DNA from: an uncultured Aquimarina sp.
GTDB lineage: Bacteria; Bacteroidota; Bacteroidia; Flavobacteriales; Flavobacteriaceae
Length of the DNA: 64,000 nucleotides
Direction: 5' to 3'
Assembly: GCA_947498455.1 (NCBI GenBank)
Contig: CANMKK010000001.1
Coordinates: forward strand, 186,001 to 250,000
Part shown: piece after piece, positions 55,981-64,000 of the stretch
How positions within the stretch are numbered: the first letter of the stretch is position 1
Layout of the letters: the number at the start of each line of letters is the position of its first letter
The notes under the pieces: generated by a model
Database searches by the model: none
Told to the model about the DNA's origin: nothing
What the model saw: the letters and a program-made list of their open reading frames with translations, nothing else
Program-made: the position numbers and the translations under genes

Positions 55981-56838
55981 CTATACTGCTTTCAGACTCA
56001 AATCCATATTATATACAGAATGTGTTAATGCTCCACTACTTATATAATTCACTCCACATTCTGCATATTTACGAACCGTTGTTTCATTAATTCCCCCACT
56101 AGACTCTGTTAAACAAGTATTTCCTATTAGCTGTACCGCTTTTCGCGTATCCTCATAGTTAAAATTGTCTATTAATATTCGGTATACTCCTTCTGTTTTT
56201 AATATTTCTTCTATTTCTTCAATAGTACGGGCTTCTACAATTATCTTAAGATCCCTATTCGTTTCTGTAAGATATTTTTTCGTTTTCTCTATTGCTTTTG
56301 TTACGCCACCCGCAAAATCAATATGATTATCTTTGAGCATAATCATATCGTATAATGCAAATCTATGGTTTTCTCCTCCACCGATCTTAACGGCCCATTT
56401 TTCTAGAGCCCTAATACCGGGTGTCGTTTTTCGAGTATCTAATATTTTTGTACCAGTTCCTTCTAATAACTGCACGAAATGATTTGTTTTTGTAGCAATA
56501 GCGCTCATACGCTGCATAGCATTGAGAACCAATCGTTCTGCTTTTAAAATAGATTGCGATCTACCGGATACATAAAATGCTATATCTCCATATTTAACGC
56601 TAGACCCATCTTTTATTAATTCTTCAATTTCCATTGTGGGATCTACGAATTCAAATACTTTTTTTGCAAAATCAACTCCTGCTAATATCCCTTCGTCCTT
56701 AACTAAAAGTTTTGCTTTACCGATTGCGGAATTGGGTATACAAGCTAATGAGCTATGATCTCCGTCTCCTACATCCTCTCTAATTGCATTGGCTATTATT
56801 AAATCAATCTCTTTATCAAATTGAATTTTTGTTATCAT
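55981..56838 (-). CDS. nadC: Nicotinate-nucleotide pyrophosphorylase (quinolinate phosphoribosyltransferase)
   Basis: The 285-residue enzyme shows AIREDVGDGDHSS, LNAMQRMSAIATKT, LDTRKTTPGIRALEKWAVKIGGGENHRFALYD and ESSGGIN, all diagnostic for NadC. It converts quinolinate and PRPP to nicotinate mononucleotide in NAD synthesis. It is followed after 2 bp by the BrkB-type gene and is divergent from RlmH. Confidence 0.95.
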   Translation of the reverse strand: MITKIQFDKEIDLIIANAIREDVGDGDHSSLACIPNSAIGKAKLLVKDEGILAGVDFAKKVFEFVDPTMEIEELIKDGSSVKYGDIAFYVSGRSQSILKAERLVLNAMQRMSAIATKTNHFVQLLEGTGTKILDTRKTTPGIRALEKWAVKIGGGENHRFALYDMIMLKDNHIDFAGGVTKAIEKTKKYLTETNRDLKIIVEARTIEEIEEILKTEGVYRILIDNFNYEDTRKAVQLIGNTCLTESSGGINETTVRKYAECGVNYISSGALTHSVYNMDLSLKAV

Positions 56839-56856
56839 ATCTAATGGTTATTTTTG
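56829..56856 (+). promoter_or_regulatory. Bacteroidota-type promoter upstream of rlmH
   Basis: TTG (56829-56831), a 17-bp spacer and TATTTTTG (56849-56856) fit the TTG-N17-23-TAnnTTTG pattern. The box lies 69 bp ahead of the rlmH ATG and overlaps the nadC start on the other strand. Confidence 0.5.
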
Positions 56857-56924
56857 CTAAAGTAAAAAAAGAAGTCGGAAGTACGAAGTACGATATATTA
56901 AGTACGTGGTAAGAAAAGTAAATA

Positions 56925-57398
56925 ATGACCATAAAATTAATTGCTGTAGGCAAAACAGATCACAAACAACTGGAAACTCTAATTGCTGATTATATAAAAA
57001 GATTGGGGTTTTATATTAAGTTTAATTTAGAGATTATCCCCGATATAAAAAATGCCAAAAACCTGAGTCAAGCACAGCAAAAGGATAAAGAAGGCTCCCT
57101 TATTCTAAGTAAAATAAATACTTCTGATATTTTAATTTTATTGGATGAAAATGGAAAGCAATATGACTCTGTAGCTTTTTCTGATTTATTACAAAAACAT
57201 ATGAACAGTGGTATCAAACAATTGATATTTGTTATCGGAGGACCTTATGGTTTTAGCCCTGATATATACAATAGAGCTAATGGAAAATTATCTTTATCTA
57301 AAATGACTTTTTCTCATCAGATGATCCGTTTATTCTTTATTGAACAATTATACCGTGGATTTACGATTTTAAGAAATGAGCCTTATCATCATCGATAA
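56925..57398 (+). CDS. rlmH: 23S rRNA pseudouridine1915 N3-methyltransferase RlmH
   Basis: The 157-residue SPOUT protein has ILLDENGKQYDSVAFSDLL, FVIGGPYGFSPDIYNRA, LSLSKMTFSHQMIRLFFIEQLYRGFTILRNEPYHH and the C-terminal Arg. The length and pattern match RlmH, which methylates pseudouridine 1915 in the decoding-site-facing helix of 23S rRNA. It is on its own, followed by a terminator. Confidence 0.95.
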   Translation: MTIKLIAVGKTDHKQLETLIADYIKRLGFYIKFNLEIIPDIKNAKNLSQAQQKDKEGSLILSKINTSDILILLDENGKQYDSVAFSDLLQKHMNSGIKQLIFVIGGPYGFSPDIYNRANGKLSLSKMTFSHQMIRLFFIEQLYRGFTILRNEPYHHR

Positions 57399-57417
57399 GA
57401 GTATCATAAATATATTA

Positions 57418-57455
57418 AAGTCTTCGCCCAAGGTGTCCCATCAGACGAAGACTTT
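57418..57455. terminator. Bidirectional hairpin between rlmH and the peptide gene
   Basis: AAAGTCTTCG (57418-57427) pairs with CGAAGACTTT (57446-57455) around an 18-base loop, with flanking A/T runs. It can end both rlmH (+) and the peptide gene (-). Confidence 0.7.
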
Positions 57456-57512
57456 TGATAATCTATGCCTTGCTAATCATTTAAAACACCTAAACAATAT
57501 GAGGCATTAAAA

Positions 57513-57692
57513 TTATAATTCAGCATGAATGCATTTTCCTCCTACACAGATAGCTCCTGGAGGGCATTTTTTTACACTAACAGGAGCAATTGATACTAGA
57601 CCACATTCCGAACCTCCTCTTCTTCCTCCGTTAATAGTTTTTTGTTCCGTTTTGTTTAAAATTTTCCCTAAATCTAAAATTGATTTTTTCAT
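57513..57692 (-). CDS. Double-glycine-leader cysteine-containing peptide (bacteriocin/RiPP-like precursor)
   Basis: A 59-residue frame reads from ATG at 57692. The leader MKKSILDLGKILNKTEQKTI is followed by N-GG at residues 21-23. This matches the Bacteroidota double-glycine leaders (natural product precursor, GG type, as I recall TIGR04149-like) cut by peptidase-containing ABC transporters. The mature part would be 36 residues with Cys30, Cys43, Cys49 and Cys54, and a CPPGAICVGGKC segment. No dedicated transporter or maturation gene lies beside it; these may act from elsewhere. The gene is too short for ordinary ORF cutoffs, but its leader is distinctive. Confidence 0.78.
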   Translation of the reverse strand: MKKSILDLGKILNKTEQKTINGGRRGGSECGLVSIAPVSVKKCPPGAICVGGKCIHAEL

Positions 57693-58199
57693 TGTTAAAA
57701 ATATTAAATGATTTGTTTATCCTTGAACACTTATTGACACTCAAGGTTTGTGCCTATTCTTCGCGAAAGAATTTTTAGTACCTAATCATCTTTTATAAAA
57801 AGGCCTATACCAGTTAATGTCTCTAACATTAAAAATGTTACTTATACAATTAGAAATGAAAAACAAAAAAGAACATATATTACTAACTAACAATTAATTA
57901 CATTTAAATTGTTTTTTTATCAAAAAAATAAGTGTTTATATAAATCCCCTTGAAGATTGAATAGTTTTTCCTAATAATAAGTTAGAAAAGGAGTCTTTTG
58001 AAGCTAATAATTCAATGTATCTTTAGAATTACCAAAAAAAAATACTGATGCTTTTAACCCAGATTATATGTTGGAAAATCTGGGCTTGATTTGTACTTCA
58101 AAATAATACGAATAAAAAACTGCTTCTCTACAATATAGAAGAAGCAGTTTCTCTAAAAACCAGAAATGAATTACCCTTAACAATTCCTGTCTAATAGCA
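57693..58199. other. Gene-free region with small hairpins
   Basis: No further gene was found. A possible stem, CCTTGA (57721-57726) with TCAAGG (57741-57746), lies just upstream of the peptide start in the - direction. A second, CCCAGATT (58058-58065) with AATCTGGG (58077-58084), sits nearer the decarboxylase end. The remainder is AT-rich. Confidence 0.5.
58117..58150 (-). terminator. Terminator after the decarboxylase-like gene
   Basis: AAACTGCTTCT (58117-58127) pairs with AGAAGCAGTTT (58140-58150). On the - strand the second arm is followed by TTTTATTC, giving a good intrinsic terminator 50 bp beyond the gene stop at 58200. Confidence 0.8.
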
Positions 58200-59471
58200 T
58201 TATAGTGAGGTACAACTACCTACTTTTGTTCCGTACTTATGATGAACTGGATCTTGATCTAAATGCAAATCAATTCCTTCTTGAAAAAGCATAATAATAT
58301 CTGATCCTCCAAATAGAAAATAACCAAATTCATCTCCTTTTAATAAAGTACTATTTATCGTAGCGGTCATATTTACCGAAGATACTTGACACATACCTAC
58401 AGGAATAATAGCCACCTTACCTATATTTTGATATGGGGATTCGGCTGTATCAAGTATTACAACTCCTCTAGATTGAGAAAATTCGTAACCATCCCTTCCA
58501 CTATCTGGTGCATCAAACTGATCACCTGTTATATTTACATTGAGATATGTTAATCCTCTAATTGCTCGACACTCTAATACTTTACCAGAAACTGGTGCAT
58601 GAAATCTATGATAGTCATAAGGTCCTAAAAAATAATGTACATATGTTCCATTGGCAAAATCATCTTGATAAGGACTTCCTTTTAGTAAATCTTCTATACT
58701 GGCATATTTATGAGTATTTTTAATTATTATTTCCTTGATTTTGGAATCTGCCGTAATAGGAAAAGTCTCTTTATAGGTACAATCGGCAGGGCAAGAAATA
58801 ACAGTATTCTTATCCGGACTGGAAATAGGTCGCAATCCAGGGTTCAATTCCCGGGCAAAAAATTGATTAAACGTTTGCCATCCACTAGGATTATTAGGTC
58901 TTTGCGCTCCTGTAATTGGATTGGTAATCATAGAATCCTGAACATTATATTGTGGTGATTTCTTGATAAAAGATTCTAAAATAACACGATTAAATGATTC
59001 TGGAGTGTTAAGATAGCTTCCCCATAAATCAGCATATGCAATCAACCATTTACTAAACCAAGGTCCATTCTGAACTTCTTGAGAAATTCTTCCTCCGTCT
59101 GGGATTACATCTTGATCTATAAGCCAATAAAAATGGCATAAACGATCATATACTTCTTGATTTTGGTCATACCCTTCTATTTCCCAGCCTTCTCCATACT
59201 GATTTGGTGTCCAAGTGGAAAACCATTGCAAATACTCTAAATATTCATCTGTAGTTGTTGGCCAATACTTTAAAGCATCATACAAGGCCTGATCTAATAA
59301 TGGGGGTTGGGCAAGCTCTTTTGCTTGTATCAATGATTTAGTCAATAAATCTGATAGTGCTGGATCGCAAGCAAGACGTTTTCTCAGAATTTCGATAACA
59401 TCTACGGAGCTTTTGATCTCAGTAAATTCATTTTCAATTGCTAATTCGGGAATATCTATAGTAGTTTTCAT
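58200..59471 (-). CDS. Phosphatidylserine decarboxylase-family protein, PsiD-like architecture
   Basis: The 423-residue protein has an N-terminal region of the PSD-associated type (EYLEYLQWFSTWTPNQYG, about residues 75-95), then FNQFFARELNPGLRPIS, HYFLGPYDYHRFHAPVSGKV and GDEFGYFLFGGSDIIML, with the GGS self-cleavage site near residue 391. The order resembles the soluble PSD-like decarboxylases that include fungal PsiD (tryptophan decarboxylase) better than the membrane-bound PSD of lipid synthesis. No membrane anchor was seen. The substrate is unknown: a phospholipid or an aromatic amino acid is possible. It neighbours the GG peptide gene but is not coupled to it. Confidence 0.83.
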   Translation of the reverse strand: MKTTIDIPELAIENEFTEIKSSVDVIEILRKRLACDPALSDLLTKSLIQAKELAQPPLLDQALYDALKYWPTTTDEYLEYLQWFSTWTPNQYGEGWEIEGYDQNQEVYDRLCHFYWLIDQDVIPDGGRISQEVQNGPWFSKWLIAYADLWGSYLNTPESFNRVILESFIKKSPQYNVQDSMITNPITGAQRPNNPSGWQTFNQFFARELNPGLRPISSPDKNTVISCPADCTYKETFPITADSKIKEIIIKNTHKYASIEDLLKGSPYQDDFANGTYVHYFLGPYDYHRFHAPVSGKVLECRAIRGLTYLNVNITGDQFDAPDSGRDGYEFSQSRGVVILDTAESPYQNIGKVAIIPVGMCQVSSVNMTATINSTLLKGDEFGYFLFGGSDIIMLFQEGIDLHLDQDPVHHKYGTKVGSCTSL

Positions 59472-59616
59472 AATAGTACTGTTTTAAAAAAGATTGGTCT
59501 TTCTAATGTACTATCATTTTAACACTTAAAACATAGGTATTTATACCTGTTTTGTTTCTTTATACTCTGAGAAATAAAATGACAGAAACTATTTTCTGAA
59601 TCACCTTACCAAAAGT

Positions 59617-60078
59617 TTAGTTTTTTTCAGGTTTTGATGATGTAATCGTTTTTAACTCTTTACCAATGGTTTCAAACTTATGTATTTGCTTATCAGAAGC
59701 ATGAGTTTTATTAAAGCTTATCCTAACTCTATTTCCATTTAACTTAACCTCATACAGTTCCTCCCCATCTGATTCTTTTTTCCATATATAGGTTTCTTCT
59801 TCTAGGACTAGATCCTTCTCTCCCAATTGATCCATTAAATATGTTTTCACTTCTGGTAAAAATTTATCCATGAACTTTAGCTTGATTTTAAATTTACTTT
59901 CCAAATCCAGAAAAACATAGGAACGAGAATAATCACATTCCTTATTTTTATGACAATGAGTAGTTGTCATCTTTGTAGTTGTAGTTACTTCATATTTTTC
60001 TTTTGTTTCTTGTGCCTGTCCTTTTAATAGGCCGATAATAAGACTTACTATAATTAAAATTAATGTTTTCATATCCAT
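59617..60078 (-). CDS. Small secreted protein downstream of a response regulator
   Basis: The ATG at 60078 begins MDMKTLILIIVSLIIGLLKGQAQ, a signal peptide (ATG at 60072 would shorten it by two residues); a reading from 60135 would overlap the regulator gene. The mature ~130 residues are rich in Thr, Lys and Glu. TTTHCHKNKECDYSRSY contains two His and two Cys that could bind metal. It lies 26 bp after the OmpR-type gene and probably belongs to the same transcript. Confidence 0.68.
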   Translation of the reverse strand: MDMKTLILIIVSLIIGLLKGQAQETKEKYEVTTTTKMTTTHCHKNKECDYSRSYVFLDLESKFKIKLKFMDKFLPEVKTYLMDQLGEKDLVLEEETYIWKKESDGEELYEVKLNGNRVRISFNKTHASDKQIHKFETIGKELKTITSSKPEKN

Positions 60079-60103
60079 TATTATTTTTGATTGATAATAA
60101 AAT

Positions 60104-60790
60104 TTACTCTTGCTTGATTTTAAAAGTGAGACCAACTCCTCTCACGCTTTCTATTGTTATATTTTTATCTTTTATAAAGTATTTTCTTAACCTACTAATA
60201 AACACATCCATACTTCTTCCGGAAAAAAAATCATCATTTCCCCAAACGTCACTCAATAAATTTTCTCTTTTAATCATACTATTTTTATGGTCGTACAAAT
60301 ATTGAATTAGAATGGTTTCTTTTTCTGTTAACTTTTGTTTCTCATCATTAAAACTCAAACAGTGATTTATTGCATCGAATTTATACCCTCCAATACATAT
60401 TACTTCTTCTCTTACGGACAAAACTCTTTGCGAACGTTTTAAAATATTCTGTAGTCTTAATACTAAAATATCTGCTTCAAAAGGTTTTACGATATAATCA
60501 TCAGCTCCTAATTTTAATCCTCTTACCTTATCTTCTTTCATCTTTTTTGCCGTTAGAAACACAAATGGCATTTCCGGATCAATGGCAATCACTTTTTCAG
60601 CTAGCGTAAAACCATCCATTTTAGGCATCATCACATCAAAAACACAAATATCAAATTGCTCTTTATTAAATATTTTCAATGCTTCTTTTCCATCTTTTGC
60701 CCACAGTACCTGATAATCGTGGAGTTCTAAATATTGTTTAAGAATACTGCCAAAATCAAAGTCATCCTCTGCTAATAGTATTTGCTTCAT
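60104..60790 (-). CDS. OmpR-type response regulator
   Basis: The 228-residue regulator has a receiver domain (AEDDFDFG, phosphoacceptor Asp in CVFDVMMPKMDG near residue 53, VFLTAKK and DDYIVKPFEADIL) and a winged-helix output domain (KLTEKETILIQYL...RENLLSDVWGNDDFFSGRSMDVFISRLRKYF...IESVRGVGLTF). It is encoded 3 bp after the histidine kinase, so the two are a pair. The downstream secreted protein gene may be a target or accessory. Confidence 0.95.
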   Translation of the reverse strand: MKQILLAEDDFDFGSILKQYLELHDYQVLWAKDGKEALKIFNKEQFDICVFDVMMPKMDGFTLAEKVIAIDPEMPFVFLTAKKMKEDKVRGLKLGADDYIVKPFEADILVLRLQNILKRSQRVLSVREEVICIGGYKFDAINHCLSFNDEKQKLTEKETILIQYLYDHKNSMIKRENLLSDVWGNDDFFSGRSMDVFISRLRKYFIKDKNITIESVRGVGLTFKIKQE

Positions 60791-60792
60791 AT

Positions 60793-62184
60793 TTATTCTT
60801 CAATTGGTAAGGTTATCGTAAATGTTGTTCCTTTATTTATTTGGCTTTCTATAGATATGGTGCCATTGTGCATTTTTACAATTTGATACGCATAGAACAA
60901 CCCCAATCCCAGTCCTTTTACATTATGTATATCTCCTTCTGTAACTCTATAAAATTTATCAAATATCTTTTTTTGATCTTTTTGAGAAATTCCTATGCCG
61001 TTATCACGGATACTTACTTCATATGCATTACTTCTTAGAAATGTTCTGAAAACTAAATTTACCTCTTCATTACCATATTTTACAGCATTATCTAATATAT
61101 TTAATAATGCTGTAGTGAACATAAACTTGTCAATACTTAGTGCTACTTCTCTAAATTCAATTTTAGTTATAACATCTACACTCTTGTCCTGTACCGATAA
61201 TTTAAAATCTTCTATTACATTTTTAAAATAAGATGTGCTTTTAATTTTTTCTTTATTTAAAATAATATCTTCTGACCCTACCGTATTAGTCAACACTTGA
61301 TCGACAAGTTTCTGTAATCTATTATTCTGACGATCTAAGATATTCAATGTATTTGAAAACGAAGTGGGAGAATCCTGAATCTCCTTTTTACGTAAACTTT
61401 TAGTAGCAATACCAACTGTAGCCAATGGTGTTTTAAGCTCATGAGTGATATTATTTATAAAATCCGTTTTTACATCTGCTAATTTTTTCTGTCTAATCAG
61501 ATTTCTAATAGAATAAAATAACAGCCCTACCACAAATAAAAATAACAGTACCGAAAAAATAAACAACACAGACATCTGCCTCCAAACTATCAATTTCCAA
61601 CCTATAATGTTAATCGAATCTTCTGCTCTAATTTCTACATGCACGGTATCTTTTAACATATTATGATCTTCATCATAATCATACTCCGTAAACCATCTTG
61701 CTTTACTTATTAAATACCCTTCTTTATCTGGAAAATTTTCTCCAAACAAAAAGTGTTTCTCACCTTTATCCGAATAAAATATAGTATCCGTTTTATCTTC
61801 ATCAAATACGATAATACTTGTAATCGATTTTTTATATTTTACTTGATACTCTAAGTTTATATTACTGATTTCCTTAGCATAATATTTCTTAAACAAATTA
61901 TTAATTGAATCTGTTTTTAAAGTGAGTCTATTAGTAGTTTCGCTCTTTTGAATAGTATTTCTCTTATACTTTATAAGATTTGCTGATAGGTTGCTATACC
62001 ATAATTCACCGAGAGAGTCCATTTCTACGGTATTATCAATTCTAGAAATAGAGTCTTTGGTCTCCTTTATAAAAGCTTCCTTTTTTAGTTGATATGTATT
62101 ATAAATTAAATATGCCTGAATCCCTGAAAGTGCTAATAAAGCTGTAACTGATGTAATAATAAGTATGCTAATCTTTTTTTTCAT
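60793..62184 (-). CDS. Sensor histidine kinase (OmpR partner)
   Basis: The 463-residue kinase has two membrane helices (about residues 7-27 and 205-227) around a ~175-residue periplasmic sensing region, then the HisKA box FINNITHELKTPLATVGIA (phospho-His), NILDNAVKYGNEEV (N box), RDNGIGIS and GLGLGLFYAYQIV. This is a classic envelope-sensing kinase. Its signal is unknown. The S41 protease lies 87 bp upstream and may be functionally linked. Confidence 0.94.
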   Translation of the reverse strand: MKKKISILIITSVTALLALSGIQAYLIYNTYQLKKEAFIKETKDSISRIDNTVEMDSLGELWYSNLSANLIKYKRNTIQKSETTNRLTLKTDSINNLFKKYYAKEISNINLEYQVKYKKSITSIIVFDEDKTDTIFYSDKGEKHFLFGENFPDKEGYLISKARWFTEYDYDEDHNMLKDTVHVEIRAEDSINIIGWKLIVWRQMSVLFIFSVLLFLFVVGLLFYSIRNLIRQKKLADVKTDFINNITHELKTPLATVGIATKSLRKKEIQDSPTSFSNTLNILDRQNNRLQKLVDQVLTNTVGSEDIILNKEKIKSTSYFKNVIEDFKLSVQDKSVDVITKIEFREVALSIDKFMFTTALLNILDNAVKYGNEEVNLVFRTFLRSNAYEVSIRDNGIGISQKDQKKIFDKFYRVTEGDIHNVKGLGLGLFYAYQIVKMHNGTISIESQINKGTTFTITLPIEE

Positions 62185-62271
62185 CTGTTTATTTTATTGC
62201 TTTTTTAATGATCAGATGGAATCGCCAATAATTATTTCGATGCATATCTACCTAATTATTAAAGTGTTTCA

Positions 62272-63459
62272 TTATAAAGATTCATTAATAATATCAATTG
62301 CCTTTTGCAATTGCTCTTTAGGATCTGCAATATACCGTTCGGGCTTAAAATCTTCTCTAGGAGTACCATTAATATGGTATAATTTTTCTACCGGGAACTG
62401 AAAACCAATTCCTGTCTCCGGAAGCGTATAGTTATATATTGCTCCTAACAAACCTGCCATTTCGGTTCCTATAATTTCTGCTCTATTTATCCCATCAAAT
62501 CCAATGACCATTCCTTCGCCCATACTGCCTGTCCATCGATTACATAACACAACTAGTTGCTTATAATAATTACCCCCTCTTGGAGAAACAAATTCTACAG
62601 TACTTCTTTTTACACCATAGAGTTTTTCCTCATACGGAAAACTATGCCGCTGATATGGTACTTCTTTTGCGATGAACCTACCCATAATTGCTCTTGCAAC
62701 GGTTGTATTTCCTCCACTAGGTGTATCTCTTAAGTCTAAAATAATACCATCCGTTTCTTGCAAATCATTTATGGCCTTATCAAAATCCCTTATTGTCTTA
62801 TAATCTCCTAATGAATTGTTTATTTTGACATATCCTATATTTCCAGCTATTCTACTATATTCGACTCTTTTAACAGTCTCATTATTACGCACGATATCAA
62901 TTTTAAATGTTAATGAGCCATTAACATTTATGATACGTTCTGAGTTATGAGTTCCTGCCATTAATAAGTTTGCTGAATATTCATACATTACATTGGTGTA
63001 CGCTTCTGCGCTTTTAGGTAAAAACTTTTTTATTCCTTCCTTAATTAACACATTATTGTATCCAGTAATTTCCATTCCTGGTTCTAAACCTGACTTTTCT
63101 GCTGCAGAACCTTCTTTGACACTTTCTATTATAAATTTATTATCAATGTATTTTAACCATAAATCTGTTCCTGTTGGCAATAATCTACTAGATGAGGCCA
63201 AATTTACGTTAAGGCTAACATGACCATTATATAATTCATTATTTATCTTTTCTAATAAACGAATAAAATCATCATCACTTTTTACCTTTAGTATATCACT
63301 TTGATATATTTTTTTGGCTTCATTCCAGTCTATATTTTGAATATCAAAATATCCAAAATAGGTATCTACAGTTGTCCAATACGTATCAAAATCTTTTTGA
63401 TACTTTGTTTGACTGTAAGAAAAGAACACTGTGCAAAAAATGATGATGATTCTTAACAT
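62272..63459 (-). CDS. S41 family C-terminal-processing-type peptidase
   Basis: The start at 63459 gives a clean signal peptide (MLRIIIIFCTVFFSYSQ); the ATG at 63492 would add 11 residues. The ~395-residue secreted protein has a PDZ-like region (KEGSAAEKSGLEPGMEITGYN near residues 130-150) and a tail-specific protease domain with GYVKINNSL, LDLRDTPSGGNT and RWTGSMGEGM, where the Ser is the probable nucleophile. The two-component genes follow directly. Confidence 0.87.
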   Translation of the reverse strand: MLRIIIIFCTVFFSYSQTKYQKDFDTYWTTVDTYFGYFDIQNIDWNEAKKIYQSDILKVKSDDDFIRLLEKINNELYNGHVSLNVNLASSSRLLPTGTDLWLKYIDNKFIIESVKEGSAAEKSGLEPGMEITGYNNVLIKEGIKKFLPKSAEAYTNVMYEYSANLLMAGTHNSERIINVNGSLTFKIDIVRNNETVKRVEYSRIAGNIGYVKINNSLGDYKTIRDFDKAINDLQETDGIILDLRDTPSGGNTTVARAIMGRFIAKEVPYQRHSFPYEEKLYGVKRSTVEFVSPRGGNYYKQLVVLCNRWTGSMGEGMVIGFDGINRAEIIGTEMAGLLGAIYNYTLPETGIGFQFPVEKLYHINGTPREDFKPERYIADPKEQLQKAIDIINESL

Positions 63460-63542
63460 TACTACTCGTTTTTTGATTGTTGATGAATTCAAATTTAAGA
63501 CAATCGCATTACCAATTCTTACAATTAAAGATCATTAACCTA

Positions 63543-63558
63543 GTATTAACGTTAATAC
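63543..63558. promoter_or_regulatory. Perfect 16-bp palindrome in a divergent intergenic region
   Basis: GTATTAACGTTAATAC is a perfect inverted repeat between the S41 peptidase gene (-) and the phytase-like gene (+). It could be a regulator site or a chance AT-rich palindrome. Confidence 0.35.
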
Positions 63559-63666
63559 ATTACTGTATTCACACAATCCTAACTTTCACTTTAACAAAAA
63601 TTAAACATAAATAACTAAATAACAACATATTAAAACCAAAAATCAATTATAAAATTATAGTCAAAG

Positions 63667-63700
63667 TTTGAGTTTTCAGTAATTCAAAACGGTATATTTG
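63667..63700 (+). promoter_or_regulatory. Bacteroidota-type promoter for the phytase-like gene
   Basis: TTTG (63667-63670) and TATATTTG (63693-63700) fit the -33 TTG / -7 TAnnTTTG pattern with a 22-bp spacer. The box lies 19 bp ahead of the ATG at 63720. Confidence 0.6.
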
Positions 63701-63719
63701 TAATAAAACTCGCAATCAT

Positions 63720-64000
63720 ATGATAAAGAATATTACTATATTATTCCTACTCCTTTTACTAAACAGTAGTTGTTCTTCTGACGACAGTACTTCTCCTCTA
63801 CCTAATAAAGAGCCTGCCAATACAATAAGTAATCTTGAGTTTATTGATGAGTTTATTATCCCGTCAAAAAATTTAAACAATGTTCCTATTGGAGGTCTTT
63901 CTGGTATTGATTATTCTGCTGATGGCACTTGGTATCTTATAAGTGATAGTGCTTCGCCTGTACGCTATTATACAGCAAACATTACTTATAACCAGCATAA
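63720..64000 (+). CDS. Esterase-like-activity-of-phytase domain lipoprotein (partial)
   Basis: Reading from ATG at 63720 gives 93 residues to the right edge. A lipoprotein signal (LLLLNSSCSSDD) is followed by the start of a phytase-like beta-propeller domain: PIGGLSGIDYSADGTWYLISDS, typical of the PF13449-type lipoproteins (identified by pattern). It should be exported and anchored. The C-terminus is outside the window. Confidence 0.75.
   Translation, partial: MIKNITILFLLLLLNSSCSSDDSTSPLPNKEPANTISNLEFIDEFIIPSKNLNNVPIGGLSGIDYSADGTWYLISDSASPVRYYTANITYNQH

Noticed and set aside
57529..57711. A + strand frame rich in Pro and His over the peptide gene
   Set aside because: The opposite strand encodes a leader-bearing peptide with an established pattern; the + frame is a shadow.

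Overview
The window looks like a chromosomal segment from a low-GC member of the Flavobacteriaceae (Bacteroidota), possibly a marine genus such as Aquimarina (the genus is only a guess). The signs are type IX secretion (T9SS) C-terminal sorting domains, many short lipoprotein signals, promoter-like TAnnTTTG boxes, a large flexirubin-type pigment cluster with DarA/DarB and tyrosine ammonia-lyase, and abundant palindromic intergenic repeats.

Layout. 1-5900 (+ strand): the tail of an unrecognised gene, a TrmH/SpoU RNA methyltransferase, an AI-2E-type membrane protein, a THUMP-like methyltransferase that contains no methionine and must start at a non-ATG codon, and a large secreted T9SS cargo protein. 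6477-8996 (- strand): a four-gene unit of a small cysteine-tailed protein, a membrane protein, a NarL-type histidine kinase and its LuxR-type regulator. 9000-12170: repeat-rich DNA (320-bp tandem repeats, an 11-copy 21-bp array, inverted repeats) around a lipoprotein that shares the cysteine tail (PCPPxC) of the 8550-8996 protein.

12177-47597 is the flexirubin/aryl-polyene cluster, almost all on the - strand. Tyrosine ammonia-lyase (44722-46251) should supply 4-coumarate, and a PaaK-like ligase (12177-13475) could activate it. Ketosynthases, a KS-like chain length factor, a KS-like fragment, two acyl carrier proteins, FabG and two hotdog proteins would build the polyene. DarB and DarA would make the dialkylresorcinol. 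LPLAT, BtrH-like and C45/Ntn-type proteins are candidates for ester formation or editing. A LolA-like protein, lipoproteins, a trifunctional MMPL/acyltransferase/methyltransferase-like protein, a GT2-DUF2062 protein and an ABC-2 transporter would handle export and placement in the outer membrane. FAD enzymes (phytoene-desaturase-like and halogenase-like) would tailor the product. The cluster is interrupted by a T9SS BNR-repeat protein with a small lipoprotein (23173-26244), and by a REP-associated tyrosine transposase (RAYT) embedded in 80-bp palindromic repeats (13500-14720).

47665-64000: a secreted protein of unknown function, PriA, three paralogous periplasmic chalcone-isomerase-like proteins with a DUF2147 protein, a BrkB-type membrane protein, NadC, RlmH, a 59-residue double-glycine-leader peptide gene (57513-57692, -), a PSD/PsiD-like decarboxylase, an OmpR-type two-component system with a small secreted protein, an S41 protease, and the start of a phytase-like lipoprotein running off the right edge. 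No rRNA, tRNA or CRISPR array was seen. Assignments rest on reading motifs; no database search was run.
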